The position numbers were made by a program, and so were the translations under genes. 64,000 bases of DNA from Cyanoderma ruficeps. Lineage: Eukaryota; Chordata; Aves; Passeriformes; Timaliidae. Position 1 is the stretch's first letter. The number at the start of each line of letters is the position of its first letter. Shown piece after piece: positions 40,781 to 53,054 of the stretch. Where the stretch lies: the NCBI GenBank assembly GCA_008694505.1, contig VZDJ01007755.1, positions 6,924,711 through 6,988,710 of the forward strand, given 5' to 3'. Below the pieces are notes generated by a model. It did not search any database. It saw only the letters and a list, made by a program, of their open reading frames with translations, and had not been told where the DNA came from.

Positions 40781-42614
40781 AACCAGTTTAGTGATAATAC
40801 TGTTATCAGGAGTAGTGTGGTAGAATATTTGCCTTGTAACTCCTAGATTGCATTTGTCTGCTGTCAGCCTATACCTGCTGTTAAGCATTAGACACTTTAA
40901 AAAAGAGAAAAAGATAGCACAAATTATTCAGCATTAATTCTTTAAAATGAGTCACTATTAAAAGCTTAATTGTTTGCTGAGAGGGTCCAAATTAGTGGAC
41001 TTTGCAAGATCAAACAAAATTGAAGATATTTGTCCAAATTAAAATGGAAACATGCATCCAGAATATACCAAATGAACATGTATGCTCCTGTAATAATAAT
41101 TTTATTATCTTCAGCTTCCAGGCCAGACTTTTAATTATGACCCTTTATATCAGTGAAAACCATGTATTCAGGATTAAAAACCTATTTCTTTAACTAGTCT
41201 AGTTAAAGACTGTGGTTTGATATATTCTATGCTACAACTTTTATAAAAACCAGAGAACACTTCTAATAACACTTTTCTAATTTCATGGTTCAGTGCACAG
41301 TCAGTAAAGATTTAAATAATTCAGAAAGAAAGCCTATTCTGTTTCTTTATTAGAAGTTTGAGTCAGGCAAATTCTTTGACATTTAATAGGTTTTTAACCC
41401 TTTTAATAACTTCTTATAATGAAATTTATTGGAAGTTGTTTTAAATAAAGGGTTATTATATTAGAGTGAATAGCAGTCGGTAGTTTTTTATGATTAGTTT
41501 TGAGACCTTGGCCCTGTGTGACTCAAAGGATATTAAAACATAAAGTAGAAAAGAATGTTAATAGTCACCAAATTAACTGTGTACCAAAAAATATAGACTG
41601 TGTAGGACTGCATTTTTGTCATTATGTGATCATACTATAAAATTTTGCAGTCAAATTTTGAGTATATAATAGCTTTAAAGGGGCTTAAGATCCACAGAAC
41701 CAGTACTATATAAAACAACCTGAAGTGGTTTATTTTTTAACAGAATGATTTTGAAAAGATTAGTGTAGTAAATTTAAAAGGAATGGGGGGGTTTATTATT
41801 TTTCATTTAGGGTTCTCTTTACATGTGAGGTTTCTGCTGTTTAATTTTAAGACTGTTTTCCTAATCAACAGAAATTTTGAATGATCCTTTTCAACTTATT
41901 CTAAAAATGCAGTGGGTGTAGTATATAAAATACTCCAGCGTATAGCACTAGAATATTCCCCAGATACCCACTTACTTTAAAACTTAGTCTTTCATTATAC
42001 AGTTAGCTGATACAGAAGAGAATTATAAAAATAAGATGCTGAAAACACCCCTCCCCTCCCTCTGTTAGGTGGTGTTTTGAATGGTTCTCTGCGGTCATTT
42101 TGCAGTAACCTTGGCTCTCATAAAAATCTTTCTTTGCGCTTGTTCACTTACAGGTGACAAGACTTGGTTGCACAAATGGTTTCTACTTTAACTTAATGGA
42201 AACAAAGACCGGATAAATTGTGAATCTTTGGGTTTGATCATTCTGTTCATCACAAGACATACGTAGCAAATACCAGTCTTAGTCACTCTAATCAGTAAAC
42301 CCAAACTTCCTGTCAGATTTCAGACCTCCAAATATTTGGGTCACTTTGTTGTTTCTCTCTGGTGTATAAATGCAGATGTTCAAGTTATCTCAAGTTTTAA
42401 GCTCCCTCATGAAAGAACATCACCATGATGGAAAACAACAGATGAAACTGCATGGTTTGCTTTTGATTAACTTAATCATTAATCTAGGATCCTGACCGTC
42501 AACATACATTAAAAACCCACAAGGTACCACTGCTTGATCACCTGTATGAAAGGTGTCTAAAATTGATATTTTTGTGGTTTTAGACACTCTTTTAAGTTTG
42601 AACGTAGGGTTGTA

Positions 42615-42795
42615 GAGAACTATAGAATATCCTGTGTTGGAAGAGACCTACAAGGCTCATTTTGTCCAAGTCCTGATCCTGCACAAAACATCCCCAAGAC
42701 TCACACCACTTGCCTAAGAGCATTGTCCAAACATTTTTTGAACTCTGTCAGTTGTGGTGCTGTGAGCACTTCCTTGGGGAGCCTGTTCATCATTT
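42615..42795 (-). repeat. CR1 LINE fragment, 3' end, minus orientation
   Basis: Read on the + strand the block starts with tatagaatatcctgtgttgg, then passes through landmarks of the CR1 3' region in reverse orientation: tggaagagacctacaaggct, cctgcacaaaacatcccca, agcattgtccaaacatttt and gtgctgtgagcacttcctt. It ends around gagcctgttcatca, where similarity stops. The element is therefore on the minus strand with its 3' end at the left, and is 5'-truncated, as is usual for CR1. It is a short remnant with no coding capacity. Confidence 0.85.
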
Positions 42796-44224
42796 GTATG
42801 ATTAATATTGCTTGCATATTGTAGCACCAAAAAAAAAAAATTAGGTCTTTTTTGTTTTTCAATTGTCTTGATCATAAATTGTATCATTTCCCAAGCACAA
42901 TCCCTTCTCAGTGTGCCTGTTCTCACAAACTTGGATGGCAACTTTAATATTATCTTTTCTTTTCTCTTGAAACCTTCACTTACAGAATCAAGTGATTATG
43001 TAGGAATTAACTTTCTTTCCTCTCTTTTTTAATGAACATCTCTGTGTTGCTGGAAAACATCTTGCAGATGTGCATTGGCTTATGGCAGAAGACAATTAAA
43101 ATGCCTGAAATAAAAGCAGTAACATTTCTAAGCAAATTTCATGGCTTTTCAGGGAGTTGGCACAACTAGTGCTAATACTGCATTTTAATGTGGTATTATT
43201 TGGGAACAGAGAAACATTCAGATTTAATATGGCACAGGTAGTAGTACAAGTTTCCTGGGAATATAAATAAGAATACTACTATTAACAGAGACCCCTTCTG
43301 CCTACCAAAGAATGTCCAAGACACCTATGTGGTGACTCAGTTGGGTCATACCAGTGAAGAAAGAGACACACTGTGGGTATCTCCATAGCTAATATTTAAG
43401 ATCCCCTGGGGTTTTCTCTCATTTGTTGTTTTTTTTAATTAACTGATTGGACCATTGCTTCGTATATTCTGAAAAATTGTTACTCTCTGACTTACCTTGA
43501 CCACTCAGACAAGAAGCAAAGAACTGTCAGCCCCTTCTGCAGTGTCCATCAAAAATGTTCACAAGAGCATTCTACTTGTAGAAAATTATGCAAAAATCAT
43601 TGCAAGACCTGATGACGGTAATAGTAATAATGTCTGCTGTGCCTTGATATGAATTTTCTCAGAGTAGTGAGATATGTGAACTTTACTTGCTTCAATGAGT
43701 AAGCCCTCTGTATTTCTCCTTATGTTTTAATGTTTTCATTTCCAGTGAGTTATCCCTAGTGTTTCTTGGATATACTTGGACACCTGTTGTATTTACTTTG
43801 ATCTGTTAAGGCAACCTGTCTTTATTCTTTCATTTAGTGATAACATTTATTATAAATGAATCTAAATAGGGAGGGACAATTGGGACTTCTACAGCTTTTC
43901 AGAGAGATGCAGCCTCATGGTTATTAATTATATCTAGAAAAATAATGTGAATTATTTTGCTAACAGCACATTCCCTTTGAAACTTTCTGTCTAATGCTTA
44001 TCAGAAGAAAATTATTTTCTTCTTAAAGCTACATTCTGGGACATTACTTAAGAGTCCTGCAATTTAACTCTGTCTGTATCTTGCATGGGTTAACCAGCTT
44101 GTATCAAAAAAGCTGATAATTCAGTTTGGGGTTTTTTATTGCTATTTGCTACATTCTGTGAGAGATGAAGGATTCTATCTGAATGCTGTGTCAAATGAAA
44201 ATATCTGTGTTTTCTGGGCTTCGG

Positions 44225-44694
44225 AGCACAATATTTCAAGAAATATGAAGGTTATTGGATATAGTCCAGAAGACAGCAGAAAAAATGATCAGAGGTGTAG
44301 AAAACACAGTATACGAACAAATCTTTCAATCCTCAGGTTTAGTTGTTTAGTCTAAAGAAGAAAAAAAAACTAAAGGAAATTAATAATAGCCTTCTACTGT
44401 GTACAACTTTTCTGTAAAGAAGGAGAAAGGCATTCCTCATGTCCACTGGGAGCAAAGCAAAAAGTGGTAGGTTTAAATTACAACAAAAGAGATTTAGGTG
44501 AGACATTATGGAAAAAGGCCCTTTCCACTGTAAGGATAGTTAAGCACAAGAATTGCCTAGGGAGGTTATGAAGAGGTTAGACAAACATATGTCAGAAATG
44601 ATTTAGGTATAGCTAATCCTGCTGTGAGATAATGTTAGACTAAATAACCTTTTGAGGTCCCTTCTAGCACTATTTTCTGTGATTCTGTGATTAG
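44225..44694 (+). repeat. CR1 LINE fragment, 3' end, plus orientation
   Basis: The right end carries the typical CR1 terminus: a ttttgaggtcccttctagca segment followed by the near-octamer repeat tctgtgattctgtgatta. Upstream are gacaaacatatgtcag and gcctagggaggttatgaag, which match the region coding the end of the reverse-transcriptase ORF, and tttagttgtttagtctaaag further left. It is diverged and interrupted, so older than the copy at 54766. The left boundary is approximate. Confidence 0.8.
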
Positions 44695-45809
44695 GATACT
44701 GTACTCACATTGTCCTGCAGTGAGATGTTTCTTTACAGGGATGATATCACTGTATTTTGCACTGTATGCTTTGCTTTGTTTTTACTCTAAGCTGATGGGA
44801 TGAACGATAGTATAATGTTTAAAGCTCTTTAGCCTTATTCTTAGTACCTCAGGAGCTTTGAGCAGGGCATTAGGAGCTCATCTTCAGCCAGACAGCCCTG
44901 TTCTGATTTTGCACTACCCATATGTCAATAAGGGGCTTTGGTACACACCTTAGATTTAGGGACTTGTACTGTGTTTTAACTTGCAGTCAAACATTTATGT
45001 GGCTGAATGCTCAGTTTCCGTTTATAAGCAAAATGCAAACAGAAAAAAAAAATAGCCATGAAAAGAAATGAATCATAGCTTCCCCATTAGCAAAACCAAA
45101 ATAAAACCAGGCATGTTCTAAATCTGAATGTAACTCAAGTTGTGAAACATCCTGGAACTGACAGATGGAGAATGACATTAAAGTGCCAGATATTATCATT
45201 ATTACCTCATCACATAGACCGTTGAAGACGTCAGTTTAAGACTGTCCTTATCCTCTGTAACACTCCAAACTCTTTAACTTTGTTCTTCCATTTGGCATTC
45301 TGCCATCCGTCAGGATCTCTGTTCAGCTTTGCATTCGGCAGGAGTGGATTCGCAGGATTGCCTCTGCATGTTGAATATGGCTCCAGCACAGCTACACAGC
45401 GGTGGGCAAAACTCCATCTGGAGGAAGCAGGAATATGAGCTTTCAGATTTTGAAGTAGTTTAGAAGAAATTGGTCATACATTTTGACAGAGAGTGTGTCT
45501 GATTAGTGTTACTATTCTGCACAGATGAGGTTGTCACAGCACCTGCGAGAGGGAAATACCATTATGCCACAGCAGTGACCTGAGTGTGCAGTTTTCATGG
45601 CTGAGTGTGCTCTTGAACCTACAGAGGAGATGGGACAGTTCTTGGTTTTGGTGATCCTTTAGGAGCATGAAAGTTCATGTTTTCCACAGTGTGATCTCCC
45701 AACTTTTTGCATTTATGTGAGTAGCTGCCCATGCTTACTCAAAGAATGAGCAGTTTCCATTTTCTTAGACTATCACACTTTTTCACCAGGTAGGAGCAGG
45801 ATGGGAGAA

Positions 45810-45842
45810 GGCAGGCTCTGCAGTGAGGCAGGCTCTGCAGTG
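45810..45842 (+). repeat. 17-bp tandem duplication
   Basis: Unit ggcaggctctgcagtga (45810-45826) is repeated directly at 45827-45842 with the last base changed. It is a simple local duplication in intron sequence. Confidence 0.85.
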
Positions 45843-46382
45843 CATGGCAAAGAGGTGAGCCAGAAGCCTCATCTGCAGATGTGAATCATGAGTGCCACAG
45901 CTCTGTGCGATGGACTTAGACTGGCTTGTTCTCTGCAGGCAGGTCCCTTAGGTGAGGGTTTCTGGCTTAGCATCTGAAAGAGAAAATTTACTGTTAAACA
46001 AGCTTATTTGCTGCTTACGCCTGGTTTTCTGGAGGTAGCCTGGTATTCATCTGATTTTAAAATTCAGGAGAGAAGTTGAATTCCTGTGAAAAGAAAAATA
46101 CTGGGTTTTCTTACTCCACCACCTCATTTTCAGTCCTCAGAATTTTCCTAGTGAAGGGTTCTCTTGCAAATATATATACACATGTATTTTGTATAGAGAT
46201 ACATTCAGTACTGTTCAGTTGTTGTATTATCTGAAAACACAGCCTATGTCCAGTACTGGAGCTAAAATTGTATTGCAGACTATTTAAAAATATATGTTGT
46301 CTAAAGACAAACACAGAACGTTCTGTATTATCCATCTGATATTTGAAGCTCTTAAAGGAGAGAGCTTTTTGAATAATAGCAG

Positions 46383-46625
46383 AATCAGAAAATCACAGAA
46401 TGGGTCATGTTGGATGGGACCACAGTGGGTCATCTGGTCCAGGCTTCCTGCTAAGGCAGGGTCATCCCAGAGCACATGGCACAGGATTGCCTCCAGATGG
46501 TTCTTGAATATCTCCAGTGAGGGAGACTCCACAACCTCTCTGGGCAATCTGTTCCAGTGCACAGTCACCCACTCATTCACACAATAAAGAAGTTCTTCCA
46601 CATATTCAGGTAGAACTTCCTGTGC
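46383..46625 (-). repeat. CR1 LINE fragment, 3' end, minus orientation
   Basis: The left end has aatcacagaatgggtcat, the reversed CR1 terminus. On the minus strand the sequence still reads as the C-terminal part of the CR1 reverse-transcriptase ORF, with HWNRLPREVVESPSLEIFK followed by CHVLWDDPALAG and DQMTHCGP. It is one of the better preserved copies here. It is 5'-truncated (right end near 46625), and only the last 70 or so codons remain, so it cannot encode an active enzyme. Confidence 0.9.
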
Positions 46626-46849
46626 ATCATTTAAAGCAATTGTATCGTATTTTATTTGAGGGAAAGTAATTAAAATGGTGGCCCTTGCTCTGCTTTTAGA
46701 GATAGAGAATTTTGAAGTTCATTCAAAATAGGAGTTTCATATAGTGGTTGTTACATTTCTAGACTTCATAAAACCATTAGGATACCTACCCTTCCTAAAA
46801 AGCAGTCAAGATTTCCAGCCTTTCATGGGAGGGCTTATTCTGCACCACA

Positions 46850-47170
46850 AGATGCTGCCCCATGAAAACCCGAGGGCTCAGTCTCTGCAGGGTGAAGAGT
46901 GTTTGGGGAGGGCACACATGCACACTGAGCGCTGCAGATAGGGTGAAGGGAGGTCTTTGGAGGGGTGGTTTGCCTCTCTGTGCCCAGCACATGGGGCACA
47001 GTGTGGGTTCCCATCCCCTTACTGTTTGCCCCATGCTGGCCAAGAGGATCTGGAGAGCCCCCAGTGCTGCTCCACTTTCCTCAGCTGCTGCAGCTCAAGA
47101 GCTGGATCCAGAGCAAAGCGTCTGAGCAGCAGCTGCAGCTTCATGGGCACAACTGTCTTGATACAGTTGT
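46850..47170. other. GC-richer intron patch, content unknown
   Basis: This segment, about 225 bases to the right of the preceding CR1 copy, is clearly richer in G and C than its surroundings. It has open frames of 60-87 codons on both strands in several registers, which is what high GC alone produces. Near its end an inverted repeat has 8-base arms (47149-47156 and 47163-47170). No family or gene was recognised. Confidence 0.4.
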
Positions 47171-48968
47171 CTGCTAGAGGCAGGGATAATGATAGCTTTC
47201 AAGGCTAATATGGTTGGCAAGGAGAGACCTGATACTGGAGGGAAAGGACCAAGAAATCAGTAGTAATTTAAAAATATAAATGTCTACCAGGATTCAAATT
47301 TCGGCCTTCAATTGATTTCATCCACTGTGCTCTGTGCTCATCCCCTCCGATGCTTTAGTAGTCATTAAATGAAGTCGGAAAACAAGTTTGTATCGATAAC
47401 TCTTTTTTACCAAAAGCTATTAATTTCTAAAATAACATAAATACAGGTATAATTGTGATGTCACATTGTCAGAAGCCAATTCAAATGCTTTTCAAAGACA
47501 CAAGTACATATAAAATGGTAAGTATGCCATAAGTAATGGTATTATTAGTTTGATTTACTGCCAACCAGTCATCTTTATGAAAATCAATCCTCAAGCTCAT
47601 AAAATAAAATAAAATATCTCCCTAAAATTGACACATTTTAACACAGTCAATAATTAGAGAAAAAAATGGAGTTACAGGTTTATCTTTACTTTTTCCTATG
47701 TGTTACTGGTTGAAAGGTATCTCACAGATTGCTGTGATATGTGGGAGTGTGTATATGAGCAAGACATAGGTTATAGAAGTCATGAGCTATAAAAAGATTT
47801 TAAAAAAGTAAAATCTGAGTGATCTTTAGACAATTCAGATGACATGTCTAACAAGGACTGTCAGTAGAATAAATGTGGCTATGTTAATATATTGAACCAC
47901 TAATACGTGTCCTTATCATAATGGAACTTACACAATGGTATCTCCTGTCAGATTCTACTTTTTACATACATACATGTTTGTCTGATGCACAGAAAGACAA
48001 CCATATCTATTTCAGTTCAGCTCTGAATTGATACTTCCATTTTAAATCACCCACAGAACATCTTGGCTTAAATCTGAGCTTCTCTCTGATACTCTTTGCT
48101 ATTTGTCGTGTTTCTGTATGACTATACTGAAAAGAGGTTACAGTCAATCTGCTGAGGTCTGTGTGTATGGTGCATTTGACCTCTAGACAAGAAAGGAGTT
48201 TCATCCTCCAGTGCTTTTAATTCTTATCCTTGCAGAGACTGAATCTGTTGCTTGCATTCAAATAGTATGTCTCGTTAATGCTAAGAAGCAGTGACCCACA
48301 TAGCACAATGGATGCAATTGTCAATCCTGCGATTTTTGAGCTTTCCATTCATATATGTCTTAGCAGCAGATCGACTCAGAAATCATTTAATCAGTCTGTC
48401 AATGCATCCTTCTTGTCAATGGTTTGAATCCTGAAAAGTCCAGTTTCTCATTGGGCAGCGTCAGGTGAAATAGATTTGGACCTAATACTAGATATTCAGA
48501 CTTTGAAAATTCCCAGCAGCTCCCAAATCACAACTCAAACCCACCAAAATCCTAAGTTAAAAAAGCAGGGTCTGAAAATTATCTTGAATTTTGAGGATGT
48601 TCGTGTTCTGGTCTAGGTCTGAACTTCAGAGTGCAAAGCTCTCCCTGTTTGTTAGTGTTCCAGAAATACTCTACACACAGTTACAGAAAGCAGTGCCCTT
48701 TTGTTCCCCCCATGAAAAATACCTGAGCTTTCATTGCTTTATTTTTGCTATTTCCAAGGGCTGAGGCTAGAGCCTGAATTCTTTATAACAGTCAGTGTTA
48801 TGCAAATGTCATTCATATCCTTACTATGTTTATTTTCAATATTTACATGTTTATTTAAGTACTTGCCATTTCCTTTAAGCCTTACATAGCCAATCAGGCC
48901 AACCAAGGTCTAAAGGAACAGAACACTTTATTAGTGATATGCTTAATACAGTTTTTTTCCTCTTGTAG

Positions 48969-49247
48969 ATGCAAGATTTACGGAATACAGAAGGAGCCCA
49001 GTATAGTTCCCATCCTCAGATGGCAACCATGAGGCCAAGGGTTCAACCTGCAGATATTAGGCAGCCAGGAATGATGCAGCACGGGCAGCTGACTACTATT
49101 AACCAGTCCCAGCTCAGTGCACAGCTTGGTTTGAATATGGGTGGAAACAGTGTTCCTCACAACTCGCCCTCTCCACCTGGAAGCAAATCTGCAACTCCTT
49201 CACCATCCAGTTCAGTCCATGAAGATGAAGGAGAAGATAGCTCTAAG
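48969..49247 (+). CDS. TOX: TOX coding exon B: linker region before the HMG box (93 codons)
   Basis: The exon follows the acceptor tttttttcctcttgtag and ends before the donor gtaggc at 49248. It is 279 bases, phase 0 at both ends. The protein begins MQDLRNTEGAQYSSHPQM, includes QLTTINQSQLSAQLGLNMGG and SPSPPGSKSATPSPSSS, and ends HEDEGEDSSK. It is a Gln-, Ser- and Pro-rich, probably disordered linker with an acidic end just before the basic nuclear localisation signal of exon C. The first Met is internal to the protein, not a translation start. Against human TOX from memory this is the most changed of the three exons: about 11 substitutions, and one Gln missing where human has RQQPGMM and this sequence has RQPGMM (93 against 94 codons). 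Reading into the intron reaches a stop at 49275-49277. Human residues about 138-231. Confidence 0.96.
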
Positions 49248-50088
49248 GTAGGCTTAGATGCTAGGATTACTATGTAAATGGTGGATATTTTTAGGACCTG
49301 CTAAATGAATGGTATGGCCAGAGTTATTAAGGTGATACTTTATACGTGATTGGTGGTTCACTGAAGTGAATAAAGGGTTATGAATACAGAACTTACAATA
49401 TCCAGACAATTCTTCAGGCAGCTTGAGTAAATTACATCATTCCTCTTTGTGAGAGCAAACTGGAATACTGTTAAACACTGAAAGGATAGTCATTCCTTTA
49501 GGACTTTAATATAAGGGGTTGAGTTTTCTCACTTGCATAGCAGGGATGTTTGTTCCCAGTTAAAGATCAAGTTACTGCTATAAAAAGTATGAACAGTCTG
49601 TGCAATATGCTAGTCTTTGCTACTTGGTCACAGGATGAGTAAACAGAACATCATAGCAACCAGAACAGAAAGATCCTATGAACTTTAAAAATCTTACCTT
49701 GAAAATCTGGAAGACCCTGTATGCATTTATACTTTTGAGAGGTGCTGACACTTCTTCATGACATGTTTAAGCTTCATTTTCATGTCAGTACAGGAATGAA
49801 GTGATAAGAGTAATTTACATAATAAATTTCTTTAAAGGATAAATGTCAATCCATATAGCAGGTTTTGCATGTAAAAAATCTCCTAAATCTCCCAAAAATC
49901 CTGAAAACCTCCCAGAAATGCACAAGTCTATTATCTTAATTTTGCAGACAGAAAGACTGACACGCAGGAAAACTGGGTCTTTGTACTAAGTCACCCCTTA
50001 AACCAGGAATATAGCATGTCAAAACAGAGAGCCTCCTTAGCCCTGTTTTGTGGTCACTAGAAAACAGCAGTCCTGTTAGAGCACTCCT

Positions 50089-50130
50089 GCAGCGCAGTGT
50101 GTGCCACATGCAGTGCAGTGTGTACCACAG
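50089..50130 (+). repeat. 21-bp tandem duplication
   Basis: Two adjacent units, 50089-50109 and 50110-50130, each contain gcag, gcagtgtgt and ccaca in the same spacing and differ at three positions. It is a local duplication; no function is apparent. Confidence 0.8.
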
Positions 50131-51059
50131 CCATGTCTGGTGGGGAAAAGCTGCAGACTTGCAGGGAATGTGAAGAAAACATATTGTGAGTCACTGAGGA
50201 GATATAATCCAGTCAAGAAATGTAAGTCTGATTTGTTTCAACATTATATTGTTTTTCATGCCTCAAGCTATAAAATAATCATGTAATTGGAGACATATGT
50301 TTTACTACATTTTGAATAAATTCTGATTCCAAAGTTTTATTTCAGGACATTGCCCTGATTTTGCAAACTTTAGGTTTTAAAAATTACTGAATAATTCATA
50401 CATTTTAAATGAGCACTTCCTTACTGAGGGAGACTTTAGAATACAGCTATGTAAAAATAATTCCAGGCAGCCTTTACTTTTTTCGGAATAATTTATTTGC
50501 TACTCCTGTTGCATTGTTAATATTTTTACATTGCTGGGAGTGAGCAAGATGCTCTAAACTTCTGAAGAAAATATCCATTCAAATAATAAGGATTTCCTTT
50601 CTACTTCTATCAAGTATTTCACTTATTTAACCTATATCTTTAATGTACTTTTTCACTGTAGCACTTCATGCTGGCAAGAGTGTAGGGTTGTGGTTTCAAG
50701 CAAGCAGTACTTATCTGAAGCTAATGTTTTTAATAGAGAAATACAAAGAACTGCAGACTAAGTAAAACTTAGTCCTTTCTTTGTGAATGCCAGTTTATAT
50801 AGTGTTCGCCTTTTAACAAGGATGTTATTTTGGAAAACTGTCATTAAAATTCTCTCATGCTCAGTCTAAGCAGAAAAAGATGACAAACGGCACAATGCAT
50901 GACACAAAATTAAATCCAGTGTGCTAAAGTAGATACATTGCCTTAAAATTGTATTTATAATTTCACTGCTAAGAAAAAAGGTTTTAAAGGATATTACATT
51001 TGGTTAATATTGACAGAGGGCTTAAATTCTTCTCCATCTAGTGTGGTTTAAACAGCAAG

Positions 51060-51200
51060 CTTGGTGGGGAGCAGATAATGCCATACAAGTTTTCTGTGGG
51101 ATTTCTTAGGGCTTCATGAAAACACCTGAGGCTGGCCACCAATGGAGACAGGCAGTGGGCTGGCATGCCTGATCCCATGCAATGGTTCTTCCATAGTTCC
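51060..51200 (+). repeat. Degraded CR1/L3-like 3' fragment
   Basis: A stretch containing ggctggccaccaatggagac, aggcagtgggctggcatg and ggttctt follows the order of the 3' end of older CR1-type elements, where a typical copy reads tggccactg, ggagacagga, ctgggctagatgga and gttctta. The match is patchy and the terminal repeat is not preserved, so this is an old copy; the left boundary is uncertain. Confidence 0.55.
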
Positions 51201-53054
51201 CTCTGTAAAAGACAAGAGGGGTTGAATAATCAGCCTAAGGAGTTAAGTATATTGTTGTACTTCAAGATTTAAAGCTCTCCACTGTGTATCTTTGTGTCAC
51301 GTTGCTCTTCCTGGAAGCTGCCAATGAGTTGATAAGAATACTCAAAATAAACCAGTTTTCTATGGAGACCTTTCTCCCCAGATACACCAGTATTACATTT
51401 TATCAGAGTTGCTTTGGAGGGACCTGTGAAAGTTTTCACTCTAGAAATCCTGTTCCTAATAAAAGAAGGCACTTGTTGGGGACAGGAGCAGATAGACAGA
51501 CTGTTCTGTCTCTTGTGAGAACATCAATCTTTTAACTGAATATAACTTCTCAAAATTTGGATTTTTCTGTTTGATTTATAAACTATCATGCAGATGTGTG
51601 GTATTATTTAATAGATCAGGGCCAGACCTCATTAGCCAGTCCTTTGGACTACACATGTTGCAGTCATGGGGTCACTGTTGGAGTTTACTTCATGGAGTCA
51701 GAGATGTTCCTGCCATGAGCACTGCGAAAAAATCAACTGCCCCTGAACTCACCGTGTCATTAATAGCTATAGTGACATTCTCCCCGTTTAACAGGCAGGA
51801 CAAGATATGTGCCTGTGTACCCACATTGATCAAAAAGACAAAGTACATTTCCAAATGAAAATCACCTCAGTGGTAGATGACCTCCCTCAGTTCATACCAG
51901 CTGAAATGTGTGAAATAGAAGCTACTGGTCTTTTCATAGCACATTTGGTAAAGAGGTCCCTAAAAACTATACCTATTTCTATTTAGAGAAAAAAATGCAT
52001 AAATCTCAATATCCTGTCCACATTTACATGAATTTATAGAAAGAGCATGATGGAAGGTATAAAAAAAAGACGTACTTTATATACACATTTGGGCTAAAAG
52101 TATAATTGTTGCCCTATGAACCACTGATTTCCATGCTTGAAGGAAATGACCATTTCAGCTCAATATATATATTCCAAATTCCAGTACTGAGCTTCACAAA
52201 CTGATGTCATTGTTTGTGTACTGAGCTTCTCAGATGTTCATTCTATGATAAATCTTCAAATTGTTGTAAGCCTTATCCAACATATACTGAACTAATGGCA
52301 GCAGCTGCTAAATATTATTTGGCAGTACTCATTCTCATAAAGACTCTTTCATATAGGCTGTTCAGACTTCAACTCTCCTATATTTCCTTGCTCAAAGAAA
52401 GGGAAAGGAGCTGCGTTGTAGAGGGCTCAGTTTCCCTTCATGTTATTGCCCTAAAAGCAGGACAGCTGAGGTTGCTTGACCATAAGATCAGTGACAACTG
52501 TAGCATAACTGTAAGGTTGGATATACATTCAGAGAGCTGCTAAGATCACGGAACTGTGAAATGTACCCTCAGACTAAGGGTATTGTCTCTGCAAGTGGTG
52601 CACATCACTAAGGCTCCTTAATTCTTCTAAATCTCGTATGTGGTGCTATCGTTAGAAGAAGAAAAAAGGGACAACTTAAAAATAGTAGTTGTAAGTAACT
52701 ATAAAAACATTCTAAACAAAGTGGCCACTTAGAACATACCTCATTTTTACCACCTCAACATTGGAATATTACATTTATGTAATTCTTGCCATAATTCACA
52801 CTGTTGGATCATTAAACATGTACTTCGTTATTGCCAAGCATAATTGTGAGCTACTGGAAGCATTACTGGTTTGTAAATAAGTATTTCTTCATAGATGGAT
52901 AACAGGGTTTTCTGCCATGTTCATTTGCATATAACTTACGAGAGAAATTCAAATAATGTATTTTAGAGGGAAGATAGCAAGAGGACTGCAAGTAGCAAGA
53001 ATTAAATAACAGAAACACAATTACTAAAGAACTGCTGCAGCATATTCTCCTTAT

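Larger units (their letters stand above)
17800..42614. other. Intron block, about 25 kb, no gene recognised
   Basis: This is unique AT-rich intron. Visible small features are a TA-rich tract near 17915-17945, a GC-richer patch at 30110-30480, an imperfect duplicated segment at 35426-35488, a GTTT run near 35371-35390, a 19-bp tandem duplication at 37253-37290 and an A/C-rich low-complexity tract at 40734-40780. Open frames here reach 125 codons (24307-24684, minus strand) but match no family I know. Segments at 19045-19265 and 23550-23830 look like candidate conserved elements (see findings). Confidence 0.65.
6682..48968 (+). other. TOX intron between exons A and B, 42.3 kb
   Basis: The intron runs from gtaagc at 6682 to a pyrimidine-rich acceptor ending cctcttgtag at 48968. 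It contains three clear CR1 fragments between 42615 and 46625, one degraded CR1-like fragment near 17630, short tandem duplications and simple repeats, each listed separately. Many short open frames occur on both strands (up to 130 codons at 6749-7141), as expected by chance in this much DNA. None shows a recognisable domain, and overlapping frames on opposite strands are equally open. No RNA gene was recognised. A long intron with few repeats is typical of developmental transcription-factor genes in birds. Confidence 0.9.

Noticed and set aside
46284..46601. 105-codon minus-strand open frame with convincing protein-like sequence
   Set aside because: It is the C-terminal end of the CR1 reverse-transcriptase ORF, so it is listed as a repeat, not as a host gene.
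48969..48971. ATG at the first codon of exon B as a translation start
   Set aside because: The exon is phase 0 with a strong acceptor directly before it, and this Met is internal in TOX proteins.
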